Assembly: GCA_030490835.1 (NCBI GenBank)
Contig: CM059974.1
Location: 1,991,501 to 2,055,500, forward strand
From: Annona cherimola
Lineage: Eukaryota; Streptophyta; Magnoliopsida; Magnoliales; Annonaceae
DNA: 64,000 nt
Direction of reading: 5' to 3'
Below the pieces are notes generated by a model. It was not told where the DNA came from and did not search any database. It saw nothing but the letters and a program-made list of their open reading frames with translations. Position numbers and translations under genes: made by a program. Shown here in pieces: positions 24,022 to 36,400 of the stretch (positions within the stretch are counted from its first letter, which is position 1; every line of letters starts with the position of its first letter).

Positions 24022-24294
24022 GGGTGCGTTTGGCGATAAAAAAAAAAAAAAAAAAGAAGTAAAGCTATTACTTTACAATTTATAATTTTTTCACTTTTCA
24101 TAATTATTATATTTTTAATTATTTTTCATATATTTCTATATAACTATTATACATTTAAATCATTTCCATACAACTAACCTACTTATTTTAATTTTATTCT
24201 TTTTACGTCTCCTCATTACACACATCATTCACATTATTTTCTTCTAATTTAAAAACTTTTATATCTAAAATTTTTATCACTTCCCAAACACAAC
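24022..24294 (-). repeat. MITE-like repeat, GTGTTTGG family, copy at 24.0 kb
   Basis: Opens GGGTGCGTTTGGCGATAA, followed by a poly(A) run, and closes TTATCACTTCCCAAACACAAC. Internal TTTTAATTTTATTCTTTTTA and CATTTCCATACAACTA words are the complement of the plus copies. It lies about 300 bases upstream of the oleosin start codon. Confidence 0.75.
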
Positions 24295-26432
24295 TTAATT
24301 ATAAACAAAATTGCAAATTTAGAAAAAAAGAAGACAAATTCAAACAAGCCAAAATCTTAATATTATTAATCCCGTAAATTAATTATATATCATGCAATGT
24401 TATTTTAATATAACAAATCAATTTTAATTGAATTTTACATTCTAACTTTTCAAACTTGTAAATATTAAATATTAAATTGATTAAAAGATTGAATAGAACA
24501 TTAAACCGGTTAATTTGGGCTATGATGCCCATGATACAAGAAAGTGAGATTGTGTTTACCTATGTAACAACTTCATGAATGGGATGACATGAAATTCCTT
24601 TAATCTTCCGTGTTTCTCGTTCCCAAAATATAAAAACTAATTTTTCTCATTTTTCGATATAATTTTTTTAATTCTCATATAAATTTTTTATTCTTAACAA
24701 TGTTTATTATAGTAAAATATACAACAACAATTTTTACATCTTACATCTTCATTTATCCCTACCCAATCGAAGTCGTTAACATGCTTTGAAACATTTAGGC
24801 TGGAGTTGGTCACATGGTTACTTGATCTATCTCGATCGATGAAAAAAAATGTAGAAATTTTGTCAAAATCACAACAAAAGCTCAATTACAAGGGTTAACA
24901 TCCTCTCACTCATCTCTATCTAGTATTCTATCTAACTATATGAATTTCATTCCAAACAATTCACAAAAGCTTCTTCTGCCTTCCTTTTCGTATTTAATCA
25001 TCAAAATTAGTCAGAGGGTGACACCATTGAAATTTGCAATGATATAAAACCATAAAAGTATTTGCCATTAAACCTGCTTCATTTAACAAAACAAACATAC
25101 TCATTTATTTACAAAAAGTCAAATATAATTACGACATGACTAATGTCCTTGCATTTTATTTCTCATACTTCATTAAGGATGATTTTCCAAAGAGGTTGGA
25201 ATGATTAATAAACCAATATGCCAATTTCTTCACGAGTTAATCAACATGAAGGTAAAAAAGAAAAGGTAAAAACAATAGTATGTGGCAATCTATTATGGCT
25301 AACCTTCTCGGTTCGAACAGTGAACACACAGCGTCTTACTTTCTCATACAAGTGACATATTCAAGTGAGGACTCTTGTTGAGTGGAGCTCATGTTTGCTC
25401 AAGTTATATACATGCTAAGGAGCTTATCTCAACACCATGCTTCGGACTAAATTTCAACAAATTGTAAATCACAGGAACAACAATTGGTAACATGAACACC
25501 TCCAACAAGATATGATAAAACAATACTATCTCTCCTTGAGAGCTAAATCCAAATGGATTTTGTATGCCATGGTGAGGTTTGGATTTCATTTATTTATGTT
25601 TCTTATATTGTGATCTATACTTGGATTTGTGCTTTAAAAAATCTATATAGCTTAGATTTTTAGAGTAAGGCGAGGTCAAACCTAATAGGAATTTTTTTTT
25701 TCTAGCGTTTATCTTCCCATTCACAAGATTTGTGCGTTGAGTACTCATTCTTTTCGGTTTTTTTAGCTCACTGCTACAATTTCTTAGCTTGTCTATTTTT
25801 AGTAGGACAAAGCATGACTTCCACTTCCTGCTTCTAATATTTGAGAAATGCCGACTTCTCTGGCCTGAGAACATGTTACTGATTTTCCTCTATCATCCGC
25901 ACGTCAAAATCTTCTATAAGTTTTCTTTTCTGGCCAAGAGATGTTTAAAGATATGGACTCAATTCATCCATGCTCAAGCCAACAATGCATCTACTCTCTC
26001 TCCACTTCATCTTGTCATATGACATTTATATATTTATTTAATTTAAAGTTAGCAATACATATTTTGTAATGCCTTGATGATTAACTTCCAAACTTAATCA
26101 ATGATTGTTATATTTCACAGAAAAATTCAACAGTATTTCTTTTTAATCATTAGTTTGAGGAGTTAATCATCCTATATATATACATTCTCACATCAGACAA
26201 ACTATTATAATATATAACATAAAAATTAGGAAGCTAAACAGAATAAATTATCTAAATCTCTTCAAATCCACCATCAACATAATAAATCACACCTCAACTC
26301 CTTAATAAAATGAATTTTACAAAACAATCCTCACTATATCGCTCATTTATGCATCAACTACAACGTGAAATTAAATTTTTTCTACTCGCTACTGTCTGAA
26401 TACCGACCCTATGTTGAGCACCTATCTCGGTT
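24295..26432. other. AT-rich spacer, no gene
   Basis: Short frames on both strands (for example 25590-25874 and 25789-26022) have no recognisable motifs and biased AT codons. No RNA gene or element with ends seen. Confidence 0.55.
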
Positions 26433-26452
26433 CTATCATCTAAAATATATCA

Positions 26453-27357
26453 TCATCATCATCATCATCATAAGCCATTTCCCACCTATGTGGGGTCGGC
26501 TGCATGGATTCTGTTACGCCATTCTTGGCGATTTAAGACTAAATTTTCAGTAATATGTAATATTTTTAAATCTTGTTTAATTACTTCCATCCATGTTTTT
26601 TTGGGTCTTCCTCTCATTCTTCTACCACCTTCTACTTGGATAAACTCTGTTTTCCTAACCGGTGCTACTTCAGGCCTCCTTTTAACATGACCAAACCATC
26701 TTAATCTATTTTCTCTCATTTTATCATTAATTGGTCTCACTTTTAAGTTTTCTCGAATTATTTCATTCCTAATTTTATCTTTTCTTGTTTTACCACTCAT
26801 CCACCTTAACATTCTCATTTCCGCTACGCTCATTTTTTGTATATGTTGCTCTTTAACTGCCCAACATTCTGCCCCATAAAGCATAGCAGGTCTAATCGCA
26901 GTCTTATAAAATTTTCCTTTTAATTTGACTGGAACTCGACGGTCACATAAAATTCCTGACGCACTTCTCCATTTCTTCCATCCTGCTTGAATTCTATGTA
27001 TTATATCTTTCTCGATTTCCCCGTTCTCTTGAACTATTGATCCTAAGTACCGAAAGTGATTAGTTTTTGTTACTGTTTGATCTAAAATCTTAATTGGTTC
27101 ATCATCCGGGTTCTCACTATTATTAAAATTGCATTTCATATATTCAGTTTTTGTGCGACTAATTCTAAAACCATTAGATTCTAGAGCATCTACCCACCTA
27201 TTCAATTTTAAATTTAGTCCTTCTTTACTTTCATCTATTAGAACAATGTCATCTGCAAATAACATACACCAAGGTACTTCTTCTTGGAGATGTCTAGTAA
27301 TTTCATCTATTACTAAGGTAAAAAGGTAAGGACTCAAGGCTGAGCCTTGATGTAAAC
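26453..27357 (-). mobile_element. 5'-truncated RTE-clade LINE with 20-bp TSD
   Basis: Non-LTR retrotransposon 3' fragment. A perfect 20-bp direct repeat starting CTATCATCTAAAA flanks it (26433-26452 and 27358-27377). In minus orientation the element ends in a short 3' UTR and a (TGA)n/(ATC)n tail at 26453-26472, the usual RTE terminus. Truncation is at the RT domain, so this is a typical dead-on-arrival copy, apparently recent. Confidence 0.92.
26486..27357 (-). pseudogene. RTE LINE reverse transcriptase, C-terminal part, open to its stop
   Basis: The RT core is entered at the conserved GLHQGSALSPYLF motif. CMLFADDIVLI follows, carrying the catalytic FADD box, then SRTKTEYMKCNF and NHFRYLGS. 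The thumb/C-terminal region has AMLYGAECW, MSVAEMRMLRWM, ENRLRWFGHVKRR and GRPKKTWMEV, all typical of plant RTE elements. The frame is intact for about 290 codons. The endonuclease and N-terminal RT are missing, and the ATG at 27364 belongs to the flanking duplication, not the element. It is therefore not a functional gene. Confidence 0.92.
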
Positions 27358-27377
27358 CTATCATCTAAAATATATCA

Positions 27378-28655
27378 ACATAAAAAAATATGAGTCAGGG
27401 GCAACTAGGATAACGGTAAAACTCAAATGATAACTCAAACATCATAGTCTCTACAGTTAATATGCTCGCTCATACTATGCTTATGTAATGTAAATGTTTA
27501 TCCTGAACATAACATCCATGTCGTTCCGGTAGACTCATCATCAACAAACTTCTTATACAGTTATACCGCAGTATATCATCGCTCCTCTTACTCTCCGGCT
27601 TACCTAGAGAATTATCATATGTTATGCTTAATATGCACTATGTACTCATACATTATGCTCAAGCTCATGTGCTCACTCTAAATATATTCCTCAAATTCAT
27701 TACAATTTCAAACCCTAGCAAATAAGACATGTCCATTCATGAATAAGGATGATCCCCTCCTAACCCATTTAGACTAATCTGCTACAGAAAGTGTATTTAT
27801 GCTGCTCTGCTATAAAAATTGTATTTATCCTGCTAGGATCCAGGTTGATAGTTGGATCAAGTAACATGATATCATCCCTCCCTTGAGCTCTCAAAGGAAA
27901 AATTTATCAATCCAACTGAATTGAAAGAAACAAATCATATAAGCTCTTGGGCCTTCTAGCCCATGGCTTTTTATAAGCCTTGACTCGTACAACATAATAC
28001 TCAAAATGTCCCCTCTTTATGGCCCACTTGGCCTATATATGTAACTACTCATTTCCATAGAGCTGCATGGTCTCCTTATTTACACCATATCATTCTTGCC
28101 CACTTAGTATCTAACTTGGTTATCCATGTTATCAACTATAAGTAACCCGTGAGCTCCACGTTTTGTGGCTTCTCCTCGGTAAGCCTAACACATGGAAATA
28201 ACAGCTTGATGAGTTGCATATTTTTCATATATATTTTTATGTTAATATCAAACTTTTAATTATAAAAAGAATAAGTATATAAAAATTTTATAAAAATTAT
28301 ATTTTAATAAAAATTTTACTTTTACGAAAATTTGAATCTTAAAATCAGTATCTTATGTCATGGGAAATGAAATGCACCATCTTGCATTATTTTCTAAGTG
28401 ATTTCATTTACTTCAAACATGAATGAAATTAAAATAAATAGCTTAAAAAAATTCATTGGTCTACTAAATTGATTTAGGAAAATTCGCATTTTAAAAGGGG
28501 TAAATCAATATATAAATGTTCACACTATGGAGGACAAAACGGGTTATTATGCATTATAAAAATATATGACTTTAAGTTTGAAATAAAATAAATATATTGA
28601 ATTTAGTCGCGGTCTAACTGATTTTGTTTCATTGATTAGCTTATCACATAATTTT
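27378..28655. other. Spacer right of the LINE
   Basis: Moderately AT-rich, noncoding. Stretches at 27830-28230 read like retrotransposon LTR or untranslated sequence (GGTAAGCCTAACACATGGAA), but I found no paired LTR, primer site or frame. Left unassigned. Confidence 0.4.
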
Positions 28656-29991
28656 GGCATGATTACATAGTCTTTCTGGCGAAAATCATTTAAGAAGGGG
28701 CCTGTGGAGTGTATACGCACCAATTCACGTGCCCTGCGAAAGCATGGAGATTCAGTACCCCATCATCCCCCAAGTGACCAGTAATGGCAGCCGACCAGCC
28801 GCTCCAAGTCTTCAATCCAAATCTGTTTGAAAGTTGCAGCCGCACCCACCTCGATTCATCGAGCGGCAGCTACAACCAACCGGCAGAAATTCGACGGCAG
28901 CAAGGATACAGCATCCGTCCAGGTCCAGCAGCCCGCGTCCTCCATTTTTGCCAGATGAATCCCTCTAACCGACAACCAGCCGCCCTACCTTGTTTTGTCT
29001 CTCGTATTCGGCCGCACCAAGCAGCCTGCCAGCTCGTCCCAAATTCAACCCAATTCCATTCTAGCAGCCTCTGCTAGCACCACACCGATCTCCACTCAAT
29101 CAGAGCAGCAGCTCAATAAATTCGATCGGCATCCTCGCCTCCAGCAGAAATGACCCGCAACCATTGCACCGATCGCAACTCTTAATTTTAGGAATGCAAG
29201 GATAGTTCAAGAGGCATATTGCAGCAGCCTATTTACAACATCCTCCAGTCCCATTACCGTTCTGCTCCCAATCAGAGGAAATTCATTGGCCATGGCTGCC
29301 AGTTAGAAGCCCGCCATGCAGCAATTTTGGCAACAACCCATTTGAATTTCAATCGGCCAGGGACTTGGGTCATATAAACCCGTTCATCATCGCCCATCTG
29401 CTCCAACCGAGAGAACCTGCTGCCATTGAAGTCCAAAGCCGCAGCATAAAAAATAGAAATCAGCAGGGATCTATTCTGTTCCTATTCGAAGCTAATAGAA
29501 AACTCAAACGGCTAGAAAATTCCAGCAAACCCAATTGCTGACAGCCATCTTCGTCAATAAGAAAATTGCAGCATGCATCGGCTGGCCCCAATTACCACGT
29601 CGGCAGCAAACGAACCGGCAACCCTCTTGCCGTTAATCCCTTTCCAGATTCAATTCTGGCAACTGTACGAGCATCAGCTGCTTCTATTTAATTTGGAATT
29701 CGTCTGATTTTCAAAATACTCACCGCCCCTGTATCCAGCTATCAGAGACTAAAATCAGCAGCCAGCATAGTCGAGCAATGCAAAAAAGGAAAAATTCAAG
29801 GCAACAGAGGCAGCCAGCGAGCATGAAAAGAATCCCATGTCAATTGGGAAACCTTTCAGCCTTGTGACTCCTTGACCGGAAAGAACAATAATGTCCTTAA
29901 CTCTGTCTCAAGGAATCACAGATTCCTTGAAGTCGATTCTGAAATGAAAATTTTTATTTTCTAAAAAGAATTTTTACTATGTAATCATGCC
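28656..29991. mobile_element. Unclassified TIR element without recognisable gene
   Basis: GGCATGATTACATAGT at 28656-28671 is repeated exactly inverted at 29976-29991. Further imperfect inverted similarity lies just inside (AAAATCATTT against AAAATTTTCATTT). The 1.3-kb interior is unusually CAGC/GCAG-rich and more GC-balanced than its flanks, with no frame over about 97 codons. No TSD could be fixed. It may be a non-autonomous DNA transposon that picked up unrelated sequence. Confidence 0.5.
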
Positions 29992-31416
29992 AGAAGTAGG
30001 ATAGTAAGGTAATTTTTTTTTAAATGGACAATATAGAAATTCCTTATTTACATTAGGAGTTGAATTACATTACAACTAACAAATAATAAAAAATAGAATA
30101 CGAAAGTATATAGTTAACAGCCACGATTAATGATCAATAATCATGTACAGTTATCAAAAATCTGCACAAAATATAAATATCATATAATTTCTCGGTACAG
30201 TATAAATAATATAAATACAAATGTATTTATTAAAGTAATCAAACAATTAATGAATGTTAAATAATTAACTTATTTAATTATAAGCATTTTATTATCAAAT
30301 GTTAAAACTGACTCTCATTAGTTTTATAACATCGCACCAACCCATCAAAAAAATATATATTTCGCACCAAGGTAAAACCAATTCGTTAAAAAATAATAAA
30401 AAAGGTCGAAGTCGCCTGAAAAAATTCCTTCCACCCCAGTATCCCCGGGCAAGTTACCCGTTGCCATTAGGGTTTTCTCTTCTCTGCCGCCCGTTCTCTG
30501 CGCTGTAGACTGTTATATCGAAAAAATCAGAGCGCCGGCGGTGAAAAGCAGCGATGGAGAAGAATAAATCAATGGAGAAGCGGCAGTACGGTCTGAATAT
30601 ATTTGTAAGGAAAAGGATTGATGAGCTAAATTAGGAAGTTGTGGACCAAATACGTGTGAATAGAATTTAAATACCATCTTAGGCTATCATCCTCACGGAT
30701 TTAGCATGGATTGATTGTTTTAATTTGTGATATTGTTGGGTGTGAAATTGGTAGGAAGACAGAGAAAAGAGGGCCTCGCAAGATGATTATGTATATTTGA
30801 AGTCAAAATAAGATTAGTCTTGTTTGTGCTAAAATTTTGACATAGGACTTGCGAATTTCTTATTGTTTACGGGATGATCCATAATAACGTAAAACTTCTA
30901 GTTGAATTTACGAAGTAGTTTCAGAGAGGGAGGGAGGGAGAGATTGATGAGGATGTATGTGGCTTCAATTAGCTAAATGTATTATACCGCATCAGGAAAA
31001 GAAAGAAAAAATCATTATTATACTGTTTAGTGCAGTTTCCTGATTAAGGTAAAAGAAGAGGAGAATTGAGATAAACCTCAGCTCTTGCAAAGAATTTTTT
31101 TTTTTTTAAAAAAAAAAACAAGAAAAAAACGTCAACTGATTTTTGGAAGTGCCCCAGATCGGCCCACATAATGTTTTTAAGAAGCCCATTTTTACCATGA
31201 CCCTTTTCCGTGTGATTTTGTCTCCATTTGCGATTGTATCTGACTATTCCTTTGCCCATCAATTAATATTAGTAAAAATTCATTTTTAAGTTTTTTATTG
31301 TTTTAATCATATTCATGTGGGTAAAATTTTTTAAAATATGCATTTTATTGGCCAATACGAATGTTAGAATCCTCTCGTATTCTTCATAAGTAATACTTGT
31401 AATTTAAATATAAAAA
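29992..31416. other. Spacer with a telo-box leader
   Basis: AT-rich apart from 30420-30640, which is annotated separately. A (T)n(A)n stretch at 31097-31120 is low complexity. No recognised gene beyond the small candidate at 30554. Confidence 0.5.
30466..30634 (+). other. Telo-box leader and small ORF, possible gene remnant or first exon
   Basis: ATTAGGGTTTTCTCTTCTCT at 30468-30487 combines a telo-box (AGGGTTT) with a CT-rich leader, as in plant ribosomal-protein and translation genes. An ATG at 30554 opens MEKNKSMEKRQYGLNIF, then a good donor GTAAGG at 30605. Read through, the frame stops at 30632. No downstream exon was recognised within several kb. It may be a truncated gene copy, a 5' exon whose partner I cannot see, or a short noncoding RNA. 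Confidence 0.35.
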
Positions 31417-31866
31417 GGGTTAATTTCAAATATACCCGATACATTTGCCCTTAATTATAAATATATCCACTAAGTTTGAAAACTTTCACTTGTACCCACT
31501 AAGTATAAGTGAAATTTCAAATATACCCATTATGACAGTTATAAATATTTAATAATTTTAAATTCCAAAATACCCCTCATTAATCTAATATTTATTGTGA
31601 TTTGTGCAATATCAAAACCGTTAAAACTCATTCTGTCTAGCTTTTCTCTCATATTAGATATGTTTCCATTATATTATTTAACTTCTATTATAGTTAAATG
31701 ACTATTATTATTAAATAATAAAGGGCATTTTAGACATTTCATATAATGAATAACTGTGATTTTTGAGTTATGCCTGATGAAATTGGTATATTTGAAATTT
31801 CACTCATACTTAGTGAGTATATTTGTAATTAAAAGCAAATGTAGCAGGTATATTTGAAATTAATCC
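31417..31866. repeat. Fold-back MITE-like element, about 100-bp arms
   Basis: Left GGGTTAATTTCAAATATACC is mirrored by the right GGTATATTTGAAATTAATCC. Complementarity continues over CATTTGC, AATTATAAATATA, CCACTAAGT and TTTCAAATATACC words. No frame and no certain TSD. Confidence 0.75.
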
Positions 31867-32512
31867 GGTAAAAAATTATAAAAGATTAAGATTTTTAAAA
31901 GAAGCTTAAAAGCTATGTGCGTTATGTCTAAGTTGGTTGAAGAATAATTTCATGTTGCTTTTCAAAACCCAAAGGTTATTTTAATTTACATCTACATTTC
32001 TTTATAATTTATAATTTTTACTCATAGTTTAATTTGCAAGAATGCTCCTCCTACGAATTTTGTAGGTCGAAAATGCTCTTGCCACGAACATTTAAGATTT
32101 TTGGTAGGACTTTAAATTCAACATATCCATTCATCTGTATGAAGTAGGGGTAGGGGCGACATCTAATTTTAAGCTTCCTTCTCAACCTTACGTGCAATTC
32201 AGCAGGTGAGGCTATTTAAGAAACTTCTTTCTTTCTTGTAAAAAAAAAAAACAAAACAAAACAAAAGACATTTTATTTGACACGGATTGTTATAAGTAAT
32301 AATTCAGTACTTATTGTAAATAGAGGAAGCCTCGGATATTTGCCGCTGGAGACAGCTCTGCGGTTAACCGCGTAAGAGCCACACGTGTATTCAATTAATT
32401 AATTAATTAATTAATTAATTTTTATATATACTTGCGAGAGCCCTCAGCCCTACCTAAACGAGTACATGTGAAATGCATATTTTTTATTTTTTAAAAAAAT
32501 CCCCAAAACACA
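31867..32512. other. Spacer with an AATT microsatellite
   Basis: AT-rich noncoding sequence; (AATT)n runs from about 32392 to 32422. Nothing else recognised. Confidence 0.6.
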
Positions 32513-32520
32513 TCAGTATA

Positions 32521-33455
32521 TAGGGGTGCAACTTTGGCCGGGTTCGGCCCGCCGAACCCGAAAAATGCAGTGTTGAAACTCTGATATTTTTCAACCCGAA
32601 CCCGAATTCAAATAGGTCTCGGTTTCGGGCCCGCCGAACCCGAAAAATGCAGTGTTGAAACTCTGATATTTTCAACCCGAACCCGAATTCAAATAGGTCT
32701 CAGTTTCGGGTTCAGGCAAGCCCGAACCCGAATTTGCATTTATATAAAATATATAATTTATATTATAATAATAACATATTACTCATGGATGGATGATGGA
32801 CAACAGGAGTACAGCATGGCAGGCATGGACAACTCATCGCCGAGACAATCTAACGTCTTAAGTGATTTCAACAAAATACTTATTCCCAATTTACATTACG
32901 ATACAGGTCCAACAGTTTTTTTAAAAAAAATTACTCTTCACGCCTTTTCTACTGAAGCCTTTTGACCAACGAAATCCTGTGATACTAAATATTAAATTTT
33001 TTTGAGATCTTTTTTTCCAACGGGAAAATTTATGAGAACTTTAAAACTATAGTTGTAAAATAAGCTTAAAACAATAGAGGAGTAAAAAAATACAATTAAT
33101 GATTAATAATACAATTTTATTGATAACGTTTACACATAATCCATATTCTACTTGATACAAAGAGAATGCTCAAAACAGGTTTCTTTCTTTCTACTCTTAA
33201 GAGGTAGTTGAATTTTTCTTAATTTCATACAATAAATTGTTTTTTAAACTTTTTTATATAATAGATTTGTGATAAAAAATTATATATAAGATGAATAACA
33301 AAGACATATTAATAGAAGATGTCAACCCGAAACTCAACCCGAACCCGAATTTCAAAAATAGGGTTAGAGTTAGGGTTAGGGTTGAAGTTTTACAAATAGG
33401 ATTAGGGTTAAGGTTGAGGTGAACCCGAGTTTCATGAGCCCGAGTTGCACCCCTA
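32521..33455. mobile_element. Non-autonomous hAT element with TAGGGGTGCAACT ends
   Basis: A 935-bp insertion with terminal TAGGGGTGCAACT at the left and its inverse AGTTGCACCCCTA at the right. It is flanked by a perfect 8-bp duplication TCAGTATA (32513-32520 and 33456-33463). Subterminal regions carry many CCCGAACCC/GGGTTCGGG words. The interior is AT-rich with no transposase. Near the left end an 82-bp unit is tandemly duplicated. A run of GGGTTAGGGTT near 33361-33383 is telomere-like but part of the subterminal repeats. Confidence 0.9.
32547..32709. repeat. 82-bp tandem duplication in the hAT element
   Basis: Two copies of a unit starting GCCCGCCGAACCCGAAAAAT (first at 32547, second at about 32629), differing by one T and one G/A change. 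The near identity indicates a recent duplication. Confidence 0.88.
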
Positions 33456-33463
33456 TCAGTATA

Positions 33464-36400
33464 GCTTTAAAAAAATCTGAAAATTTTATAGGCATATATA
33501 CCTTACATGGGCCTCACAAGTGCATAAGAGAGCAGAAGAAACAATTTTAAAAGATACATATGGGGTTCATGCGATCAACAGCATGACTATGTCTCTTTAT
33601 TTAAATGCACAAAATCAGGAGGCATGAACGTTTTTGTGAAAGAAATATTGGTTATGAATCCAGGTTACATTCACGCTCCCTTTTTAGTTTTAATTTTACA
33701 CCATTTTTTTTTTTACTAACAGGTATACATTTATGATGTCAAAATTCACTAAAATTGGAAACTTTTTTTTTAAAAAAAAAATTTAACATCTTCTAAGAGT
33801 GTATGCATAAAAAATGTTCAATCTATATAATTTTTAAAATTATAAATAAATACATGTCGATCATCAATATTATAAATGGTTTACATTTTTTAAATTTTAA
33901 AAAATAAAGAAAAGAAAGGTTTGCAGGACATGTCCATGCATAGGTTGCATTAGAGCATAACCTATGAACATTTGTTATATAAAAATTATAAAATTGCAAA
34001 ATGGCAGAAAGGGAAAATCTAGATATCCCAAATAAAAATTATTTTATGGAAGTTCCTATTTTTCGTTAAAGTCCCAAGTATCTATTCAGATTTATAAAAA
34101 ACTCCCTTTTTTCAAAATTTTTTAAAAAATACGAAGACAATGAAATAGTGATGGCTAGACATGTCCACATTAGCTGAATATCTAGAGAGAATCTCATGAG
34201 AGATGTGCCGTCACCACCAATTCTGAAGTGGGCACATGGAGGGGTGGACCCATGCCAAGCAAATACGAAGCCCCTGCCCTGGGCAGCCCTGTGCGGAGGG
34301 AGCTCTCACCCTTTTCCTCCCCTTAAGGGCAAAGGAGGAAATTACAAAAGGGTAATAGCCCACACGACACCCAAAAGTCTGATATGGACATGATCATTGG
34401 ACAACACTTTCAAACGTCGTTATAATTACATCTAATCATCATGTAATAAAGGGTCCCATGGATCTCATTTTTTAGTCCGTGTTTGTAATTAATTTGGAAT
34501 CAGTCCCAACGAAAATGAAAGGAGATCATCCCTGACAGCTTTTCTTCTTCTTCTTCATGTTTGCATCATCAGTTCCACAGGATCTCTGACAACAACGGTC
34601 AGGCCTGCAGTTCTTAGGCCGGCATTCTCTGTCAGACCCACATTCCTTGGTATATATAAAAAAAACCTTCTCTTAAAAATTCAGTCCAATTTTATTTTTT
34701 GTTTTCTTTACCTTCATCTCCGCATCTTTTTCAAATTTTCTAAAATTTTTCTCGTCAATATTGGCTTTTCAAAAATATTTGCATTTTAAAACTTTGTTGG
34801 CAAAAATACTCATATTTTTTTTTCTTTAAGATGATTTACTGATTTAATGACGCTGCTAAACTCGATAAGGGTCACATAATTGCAAGCCATTTTGATAGTC
34901 TGCGCAAGAAAGTAAGATCCATCGTGCCCCACAATAAACTTTGTCCTGGGGGTAATTTAGAAAGACAATTTTCCCGTGAAACCAGTTGCAACTTGCAACT
35001 GTCGTATTTCTATTATAATATAAAAAATAATTTTTAATTTATTTATCATGAGAATTTTCAAAATGTTATGTACGCTGAATTAATTCATTTAATAAATTTA
35101 TATTTTAAACGTATTTTCTATTATACTATTAGAAAATTAATTTCTAAATTGTTGATGGTGGAAATTCGACAGATGCAGCATTAATATAGTTAATATGAAA
35201 AGTATTTTAAAAAATAAATTTTGCACTTTAAAAGTATTTTCTCGCCATTTAAATTTAATGCAAAAATATATTTAATTGTTTATTTTTATCTTCTAAATAA
35301 TAATAAATTTCTTTTGCAGCAAATTTTACAATATTTCTAATGAAAACGATAGTTGCTAATAATAACTATAATTTTCATCACTTTTTTCTTGGGTATTTTT
35401 ATCATTTTATGAAATTTTAACGACCATCGTTGAAATCGTAATGAAACAAATGCAATTTCATACAAATAAGTTTTATCATTTTGCAATAAATTTACATATT
35501 TTTATTTTTTTAAATCAGCAACTACCGGGGAATTTCAATCAATTTCATCCTTTACAAAACTTGATTGTTAAAAATAAAAAATAAATATGTAAAAATATTA
35601 TTGTTTTTGTATTACCAAAATTTATCATTTTTGAATTTATATATAACTATTGATTATTCAAATTATAAACTATAGAAATAAATAATGATAAATTTTGGTA
35701 TTGAACTAAATGGTGTTACACAAAAATTAGAAAAAAAAAAAACTCAAGATATATGCATGTTATCTATGTATGATATTTATTTTTTGATTTTTTTCGTATA
35801 AAATTTCCTATGTGTATTTAAGTCATGGACAAACTTTTATCATTTTATAATATTTTTATAAATTTATTTCTATTTTTAAAACTCATCAATTTTTCGGGAT
35901 ATTTAACTCAATAATTTCACCCCCTTAAAAATATTATTTTTAAAATAAAATGTAAATATATAAAAACATTTTTAAAATGGTAAATTTTGGTATATGAGTT
36001 AAATAATCTAGAAAAATGTGTTTATGGAAAAATTAGAAAATTAAAAATACATATATATTGTATGGGGTTATCAACATGGAAAATATTCCAGTGCACTTAA
36101 ACTACACCATAATTATATATAATCATTAGTTCTGTAATATATATCTGTATGTAAGCAAGTATGGCTCACCCAATACTTGAATTGAAAATTTTTTATTGGG
36201 TAATTAGAAAATACACCCACATAGTTTGACCATAATAATAAATATATTAAATAACTAATGATGTTATTATTGCACCGTCATGACATGAGTACATTTGCAA
36301 AAATATTCAAATTACATGAATATATTTGTAAAAACTAAATATATTCATTTAATTTTTGAAATTGCAAATATACTTATATAATTTACATATTTTTGTAAAT

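Noticed and set aside
33361..33383. Interstitial telomere-like GGGTTAGGG run
   Set aside because: Lies inside the subterminal CCCGAACCC repeats of the hAT element and is TTAGGG-like, not the usual plant TTTAGGG.
34500..34660. Possible small-RNA hairpin around CTGACAGCTTTTCTTC
   Set aside because: Superficial likeness to a miRNA word; no stable long arm pairing could be traced by eye.
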